IMG/VR virus record: IMGVR_UViG_3300027852_000063 | Coordinates: 1 to 45,759 of that record | Length of the DNA stretch: 45,759 bases | From: a virus | Reading direction: 5' to 3' (one strand) | Shown: in pieces, positions 41,801 through 45,759 of the stretch | Layout: every line of letters begins with the position of its first letter | Numbering within the stretch: position 1 is the stretch's first letter | Position numbers and translations under genes: made by a program | Notes under the pieces: model-generated | What the model saw: only the letters and a program-made list of their open reading frames with translations | Told to the model about the DNA's origin: nothing | The model's database searches: none

Positions 41801-44800
41801 AGAAAAAAGCAAAGAAAGAAGAGTCTGTATATGTAGAAAGTACAAGATTCCCGTTTACTGGAGCACATAGTATACAACCTGCTAAGGCTAGATTAATGTC
41901 AGGTGAGTTGGCAAAACATGCTATTTCTGTTCCTGGTTCACCTGAACTTGATTTTGATACATTAAATTCTATATTGGATGGTTTGAAAGAGTATGTTGAA
42001 GGTCCAGAGGGGTTGGTACAAAAAAGAGAAGAAGCTTGGGAGCAAGGGGATGTATCTGCAGCTAAAAACCTCACCAATGAAATAGAAGCAATAACTACAC
42101 TTATTAAAAAAGCTACTCCGACGTTTATGGCTATGGAACAAAAGCTAGATTATGATGGTGATGCTTTGTTTGTGCATACTGGTCAATTGGAAGCATCAAG
42201 AGAGGAAATTAAAAGACATTTTGATGAGTTAGGAAAAGATATATTATCTGTAAGGTCACTATTTCAGACATTGTTTACTGCTGTCGATGAAAAAGATGTG
42301 CGCACCTTGTCTGAAATGGCTCAAGTATTTTATAAACGGCAGCCTGAGTCTGGTGGGTTTGAGTTTCTAACTAAACCATCTATAATAACTGAAGTAGAAG
42401 ATATGAATATAAACAAAGTTTTAGAGGCTTTGTTTATGTACACTAAAAAGGGAGAAAAAGCTTCTACAGATTTATCCAAAGGACAGATAACTAAAGAAGA
42501 GTATGGTAAGGTTTTTAAAGAGTCTACTTATGACTTGTTACAGGGTACTGTTATGCCGTCGGCATATATAAAAGCTGGTGCGTCTCAAGATGAAAAAGCC
42601 TTATTTGGTAAGGTTTCTGAAGTTTCAAGAACAGGATTACCAGAAGAAGAGCATTTAAATGATATGCAAAAACGTATAAGAGATATAACTGTACAGGCAT
42701 TGAAAAAAATGCTTTATGAGAAAAAGTATAGTGATGCTATTGTAAGTCAACTTTATAAATTACATACAGGTATTACAGTAGAAGGTATTTCTAGGGTTGC
42801 GAGGATGACTGAGATAGAAACTGGAATAGGTAAAGGAACAGCTGGAACTGGAGCGGCTGCTAAGGGACCATCCGAATCTTTTTTACGTAGATGGCCAAAA
42901 GAAAGTATAGCTCTAGGTGAACGTCCTGTTAATGAGTTTGCCACTAGAATGAATGAGTTAATGCGTTTTATAATTCAAAAAGGTATGGATGAAAAACATG
43001 CTGGTGTAAGGGCTGTTTCTGAAGACATATTACAGAATATTGGTAAGTTCAAAGGTGCAGAGAAAATTGTTGAGGTGATGAAGGATGAGGAAGGGAGTTT
43101 TGAAGAATTTTTAGATTTTGGGGGTCAGATAACGAGATCAGCAAAACTTCGTTTGGGTAAATTAAGTACTTCAGACCTTAAGACTGAGTTAAAAAGATTT
43201 GAAGTTGGGGCTATGTCTGATGAAGATATGGCTAAAGAGTATAAATCTAAAATAATTGATGGTACTGCTTCTACTAGAGATGAAATGGCTAAAGCTTTAA
43301 TAACAAGCGCTGCTGAATATGATTTAAGTAGAGGTGATATTATAGATAAGATTATAAAACATATTGATTTAGAAGCTTTTTTCCAAGAATTATTTAGACA
43401 AATTAAACGTACTGCTGTAGCAGGATTGGTAAAAGCAACTACAAGTAGACTGGAAGGGTTGCCGCCAGAATTAGTTGGTAGAACTAGAAAAGAGGTGACA
43501 GCAGCTGGAGGAATAGAACCTTTTGCTAAAGCAAAAATAGAAGCTGAATCAATGACTCCAGCTGGCATAAATATACTAAAGTATATTACTACTGAATTAC
43601 AACCTTTATATAAAATGAGGACCAGTGCTGAGACTATATCTAGTGCAGCACAAAGATCTTCTGTTGCTCTTGATCCAGAAGTAATGGATGTCAATGACGA
43701 AAAACTAAAAAACACTTATGAAGATATAAGGAGTATGTCTGTAGTATTATCCAAGTCTTTACAGCAAACTTTAGACGCTGGTGGTATCGATACTTATTCT
43801 AAGATGGTAAGTAGTGCCATTGGTGCTAGAATGGATGAGTTAGAGTCATTATCTGCTGTAGCGCAATACATGGATATTGAAATGGGGAAACCTTTAGGAA
43901 CAAAAGAAGTCACATTAGCTACTGGTGAAGCTCGAGATGTACCAAATTTAGCAAGCCAACTTGTTGGAGCTGGAGTGTATGGTGCAGATACCAAGGCTAT
44001 AGACCAATATGTTGAAAAGTTATCACAAAAAGTAGGGGTACCAACACTTACTACTGAAGAAAAAAATCTAATAAGATATAAAGAAGAAGAGGCGGGGGTA
44101 TCTAAAAAGATAATTGATGCATCTAAAGAAATGTCAGGCGAAAGTGTTGGAAATAAATTTGACACCTACAAAGAAGATATCCGTGATATGGTGGAGTTTG
44201 AGTTATATACTATAGAACAACTAAGACGCGTATCCGAGGCACTAAAGACCATTCCGATGCAAAAAGAATACATGGAAACTATGGTTTTGGGACGGGGTGG
44301 TCCTGTTGGGGCTGGTGGTACTGGGTCCATAAGTACACAAAAAAGTGTCATAGACAGGGTTACTACTGGTGGTGCAACAACATCGTCAAGTAGCTTAAAA
44401 GATGCAGCCATTGATGGAGCTAATGAGATTGCCGAATCAATGGCTGCTATGCTAGTTAAGAGGCGAGGAGAGGCGTTAGAAGAGTTAAATCGCAAAGCAT
44501 CTGGTGGTATAGAGGATTTAAAAGGGGCTAACCTACTAGAACGCTACAGAGCGAGCGGTTTGCATGGAGGTGGGGGTTTTCGTGGAGAAAGCCAGGTAGA
44601 GGCTATAATGAAGGAGATGTTAGGTGTTGGTAAAGAAACTACTCCTCTTTTAGAGGCCACTTCTTTCCGAGGTTCTGCTATACATGAGGCAAAAAAGAGT
44701 GAGTATGAACGTAAGTTTGGAGAGATTACTACTGAAGGATTGGTGATAGGGCAAGATGCTATAGCTGGTCATTTTGATGTGATGTTTAGAGAACAGGGTA

Positions 44801-45759
44801 AGAATGTAATTGCTGATATAAAATCAATATATAAACCACAGGAATTTGAAGCTTTAAAACGCGTAAGTGGTATTATGGAAGGGGGTGGTTCATTATCAGA
44901 GGCATTGACTACCATAGACGTTGAGTTTTCTAAAGTTGCTAAATCGATTAGAAGACGCATGGAAGCTAATACAAGCCAATTAAATTTTTATTTAAGTAAG
45001 TATAAAGATTATGTCGGGCAACTTAAGTACATTAGTATGGATAAGCCTTATGATGAGGAAGTTACTATAGATATAGGTGCGTTTGATGCAAAACGCTATG
45101 AAAGCGATATAAATACTGTTAATGAGGCTAGAGCGAATATACTTAAGGTGTTTGAATCTGGTGGTATTACTCCTGAGCTAGAGCAATATAGGCCTATTGT
45201 TGAGGAGTTTGAGAAGAAGATAGGTGGTAAAGTTGTACAGTTTTCTAAATCGGAACTTATGAGTAAGTTGCCCCGTACCGCTTCTTTGAGTGAGTTGGAG
45301 TCTGCTGAGAAAGCTATGGAAGGGATTGCTACTGGGTTAGACGCAGCGGAGCAAGAGGCCTTTTCTAATATCAGTGAGCGTTATTTAAGATTGTTTGAAG
45401 AGTTAAAATCACTAGATAAAGCTGAGAGAGTATGGTCAGCAGCAGGAGCTGGTGGTATAGGGGGAGGTGTACCTCCTACAGGTGGTCCTCCTGGTGGGGG
45501 TGTTGGTGGTCCTCCTAGTGGCCCTCATGGAGGTGGGGGTGGTGATGATGAAAAGGAATATTTGAGAAAAATGAGGGAAAATATAGAAAGGCTACTTCAA
45601 TTGGAAAAAACTGCCAAAACCGGTAGAGTTGGCCTTTTTATTGATATGGAGACTTTATTACGTGAATTAGAAGAAAGGATGATAACAAGTCAAGGTGGTA
45701 GAGGTGAATATGTTGATTTAATGAACAAACTTAACACAGCACTAGAAAGTACTGATGTT
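35821..45759 (+). CDS. Giant multi-domain protein in tape-measure position, 3' end outside window
   Basis: The frame starts at a TTG (GGGGG site 9 bases upstream) and has no stop for 3,313 codons, to the window edge. I checked every in-frame codon. Domains: residues 1-215 helical; 227-410 DEDDh exonuclease (Asp231-x-Glu233, Gly-His327-Asn...Phe-Asp333, His395 and Asp400); long helical stretches; 2008-2125 RNA-polymerase-like segment (Arg2009-Phe-Pro...Ser-Ile-Gln-Pro, then Asp2110-Tyr-Asp-Gly-Asp2114 and Val-His); 2950-3060 PD-(D/E)XK nuclease (His2955, Asp2986, Asp2999-Ile-Lys3001, Gln3053-x-x-x-Tyr3057); 3209-3241 Gly/Pro-rich linker; then helical. Tape measures set tail length and enter the host; here enzymes appear to be built in. 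A 132-base gap precedes it. Confidence 0.85.
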   Translation, partial: MANPNLTYTIKLKEEAGKSSVSTDVKTVTRDLLTVSKSVDALKKQIQDDLSANKRHIATITKNVNNFVKIAEQSDVLSGVIDKLTSRLDKLPTTIRAIATKAIEEAKSIRGKSAEVSFGTPGSSTYDKTTNDVLSELIKMRKSVKQAPETRIADVSKGKIESAISDLIKSIASGQQDVKKELNDLRSVVASLVRREEQKPVALMGKTLEPLTKEVKVLAKELKDTKVAILDLETGPIKNNGVDFITQAGVIVEKLGTILKTPSGQLNVKETYFKPPVKTESEYKQLYKGVPIKPVDFKTLEDKGKTVEDGLVELANRLKEAEVIIGHNIGNFDLKVLEAAFKKAGIKIDLAAKQYYDTLAEANKEFFSRPAGQALGSYAESFEKSGKKLGRGASHEAGYDVRANAELIKAMASEATNLISVEGDMEKVVERINKKLGTLTVTTDSVQAKIHAFGDTIMETSHGLDGFNLSLSKSADNVLKHAEVKLGKPSDIRSAIQVQSYVSTVVEPTKPGVPEQQYSTKKGDRREVNYLIDDLSKSLTKLQDNIVKALKTNLSEGWELLETDSGKFFELGKGQREWELKIVNVKDIKKEFEDAFRIKIDPDKMGMQGLLEVYGAELKKFLHKQAGTPEDVAIAVEAWAKSAPKEDIASLTDTMQYQISKIREGGLSRREIMDIPYLGEIYKATVAEAEVMRKLSKDIVKTISVPTARVTEQGTVAFQTKYGSERALSNFVTVTRGLERLVKEYSELGGTKEKEKASILAVGLKDVPFKIEPGFEAIFDEFAKQVISGVKGVGGTGVLRESYTEAIKLRRAERGKPLEEQKLAASGLEELETTAKNLGITALDVAQAFDKVDFDNFYDVLDKLYTYTGTGGKKSFMEQSGQKMNERTLREIDKVVNELQGILPLIEPGRPRRKEYDERVVNVLTKPILERLTPNAQKDYIKQLNLRLAELIAAAKKTGKSGLYAGKEYLGVPEQLSTINISDSAGAAFRQFNKEFDSSLKNLDSTMVKMTTGNLKTLAPFGEQFNAWNRQMSYVTNAMTSKTGGFEVPSMLSESEAKLVKSGKYGTAGYGMTVMTELRNTASTFEDQIMISGKLAKAFTEIVKPLVGPGATIEKGRKIGEIEPGLKHISESGKDFRDSVVEASNKIQDVLGVEKRYEGRADVAGILSQVEKARRTHRGESVEVQIAKLTEVFLNHFGRKFSTRYGTKGVGVSVPEIQSAGDISKFLKGGFKAKVAPGGLGVVERQKSMGELSVEILEDVFGSGAVKDELKTKLLESGNRFIIDIFTDARKGIVTETQAAEQKKVFNDVVGQFEKAGFAVKDFEGIEGIKKIKEIYTQRFGKEGLVEATPIEARISSYGVAKRGIQAEVLEPIIANLVGSTKGTTIVKDVFEKKAYESFLGKKGEEGELSKYLKALGYTGLDKEEIVKIKNSLGEDAAKLEEAHSVYSNVVNEYGERIKSVVGPKFLQIVEEPHIYRGWGAKEISKGIKGEKLNLQAFSAYANIFGEGSSMLNELGRSVSLTSKEGWEAIRSLQMLNPELNVFSKRVLSTLPTHKTSDIKMFDKATGTVEEFKDTIFDISKYPSAFKIQYPTGMSGAKEELYIPGPELRGTYKEELMGGKRAPAEAGRRLEIFLQKIREVEDILTGGTEGVSGKVPKEQLRGAVLQHVTDAYKTVQKLEKTPTEENLQSIRQIIDSLKVGLSTTEDVPSIYAPFVPGRRSSAGMPQLEAVERYESSELERGIKGMYSRIVGRINDILVGAKPDELRKEISDIESYLVKYKKTGAIPEEARGYYEKSKTAAGGRERSFEEVMSMYRKRSESRLSAESTFDIELKSGNLDEFANRLGVKIEYTVEDALNKALEKMNVAKIKYYKTLGESVIGPKKGIENVFFQRAIPAISAKAISAQVDKVEELTELLTFLKGRKDIVMTTKLEGGKNAISALGELIKKHEEYVAKAKELGLPVLKEGEIGLPKEMAAQLRVSAEGGRTNLAELIEKKAKKEESVYVESTRFPFTGAHSIQPAKARLMSGELAKHAISVPGSPELDFDTLNSILDGLKEYVEGPEGLVQKREEAWEQGDVSAAKNLTNEIEAITTLIKKATPTFMAMEQKLDYDGDALFVHTGQLEASREEIKRHFDELGKDILSVRSLFQTLFTAVDEKDVRTLSEMAQVFYKRQPESGGFEFLTKPSIITEVEDMNINKVLEALFMYTKKGEKASTDLSKGQITKEEYGKVFKESTYDLLQGTVMPSAYIKAGASQDEKALFGKVSEVSRTGLPEEEHLNDMQKRIRDITVQALKKMLYEKKYSDAIVSQLYKLHTGITVEGISRVARMTEIETGIGKGTAGTGAAAKGPSESFLRRWPKESIALGERPVNEFATRMNELMRFIIQKGMDEKHAGVRAVSEDILQNIGKFKGAEKIVEVMKDEEGSFEEFLDFGGQITRSAKLRLGKLSTSDLKTELKRFEVGAMSDEDMAKEYKSKIIDGTASTRDEMAKALITSAAEYDLSRGDIIDKIIKHIDLEAFFQELFRQIKRTAVAGLVKATTSRLEGLPPELVGRTRKEVTAAGGIEPFAKAKIEAESMTPAGINILKYITTELQPLYKMRTSAETISSAAQRSSVALDPEVMDVNDEKLKNTYEDIRSMSVVLSKSLQQTLDAGGIDTYSKMVSSAIGARMDELESLSAVAQYMDIEMGKPLGTKEVTLATGEARDVPNLASQLVGAGVYGADTKAIDQYVEKLSQKVGVPTLTTEEKNLIRYKEEEAGVSKKIIDASKEMSGESVGNKFDTYKEDIRDMVEFELYTIEQLRRVSEALKTIPMQKEYMETMVLGRGGPVGAGGTGSISTQKSVIDRVTTGGATTSSSSLKDAAIDGANEIAESMAAMLVKRRGEALEELNRKASGGIEDLKGANLLERYRASGLHGGGGFRGESQVEAIMKEMLGVGKETTPLLEATSFRGSAIHEAKKSEYERKFGEITTEGLVIGQDAIAGHFDVMFREQGKNVIADIKSIYKPQEFEALKRVSGIMEGGGSLSEALTTIDVEFSKVAKSIRRRMEANTSQLNFYLSKYKDYVGQLKYISMDKPYDEEVTIDIGAFDAKRYESDINTVNEARANILKVFESGGITPELEQYRPIVEEFEKKIGGKVVQFSKSELMSKLPRTASLSELESAEKAMEGIATGLDAAEQEAFSNISERYLRLFEELKSLDKAERVWSAAGAGGIGGGVPPTGGPPGGGVGGPPSGPHGGGGGDDEKEYLRKMRENIERLLQLEKTAKTGRVGLFIDMETLLRELEERMITSQGGRGEYVDLMNKLNTALESTDV

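Noticed and set aside
43125-43715. 196-codon open frame on the minus strand
   Set aside because: Shadow of the giant + strand gene; all real genes here are on the + strand.
1-45759. tRNA genes
   Set aside because: The gaps are short and no cloverleaf-like sequence was noticed; a dedicated tRNA search was not possible.

Overview
The window is a stretch of a tailed double-stranded DNA phage (Caudoviricetes). All supported genes are on the + strand, tightly packed, with 4-base ATGA overlaps and strong AGGAGG-type ribosome binding sites. The DNA is AT-rich, which together with the start signals suggests a low-GC Gram-positive host (inference). No integrase, repressor or tail sheath gene is visible. 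A single large tail tube gene followed by two chaperones and a giant tape-measure-position gene points to a long non-contractile tail.

Layout. 1-3.9 kb: small accessory genes, an actin-like ATPase, zinc-ribbon and one-helix membrane proteins. 3.9-4.07 kb: a leader holding a solitary CRISPR-type repeat. 4.07-9.7 kb: an unknown basic protein, an asparagine-synthase-type amidotransferase, an M15 peptidase, a cold-shock protein, a dNMP-kinase-like enzyme, an HD phosphohydrolase and a NusG-like factor just ahead of the packaging genes. 9.7-14.6 kb: probable small terminase, large terminase, portal. 14.6-19.7 kb: protease, a second solitary CRISPR repeat, scaffold, decoration-like protein, and a major capsid gene split by a group I intron carrying a LAGLIDADG endonuclease. 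19.8-28.9 kb: a cassette of beta-rich, internally duplicated, fibre-like proteins between capsid and connector genes. 28.9-35.7 kb: connectors, tail terminator region, tail tube and two paralogous tail assembly chaperones. 35.8 kb to the end: one reading frame of at least 3,313 codons, open at the window edge.

Two things stand out. First, two nearly identical 32-base copies of a type I-C CRISPR repeat lie about 12 kb apart in intergenic leaders, in the transcribed orientation, with no array, no second repeat and no cas genes. They resemble the solitary repeat units that act as RNA anti-CRISPRs (Racrs). Second, the giant protein in the tape-measure position carries a DnaQ-like DEDDh exonuclease signature near its N-terminus, an RNA-polymerase-like DxDGD motif in an RNAP beta-prime-like context in its middle, and a PD-(D/E)XK (RecB/Cas4-like) nuclease near its C-terminal side. 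This could be a virion-carried, ejected polymerase-nuclease megaprotein.

How the parts may work together (inference): the virion could deliver the giant enzyme polypeptide with the DNA. The NusG-like factor could support read-through of the late operon. The repeat RNAs could blunt a host type I-C system. The head and tail genes form a conventional assembly line.
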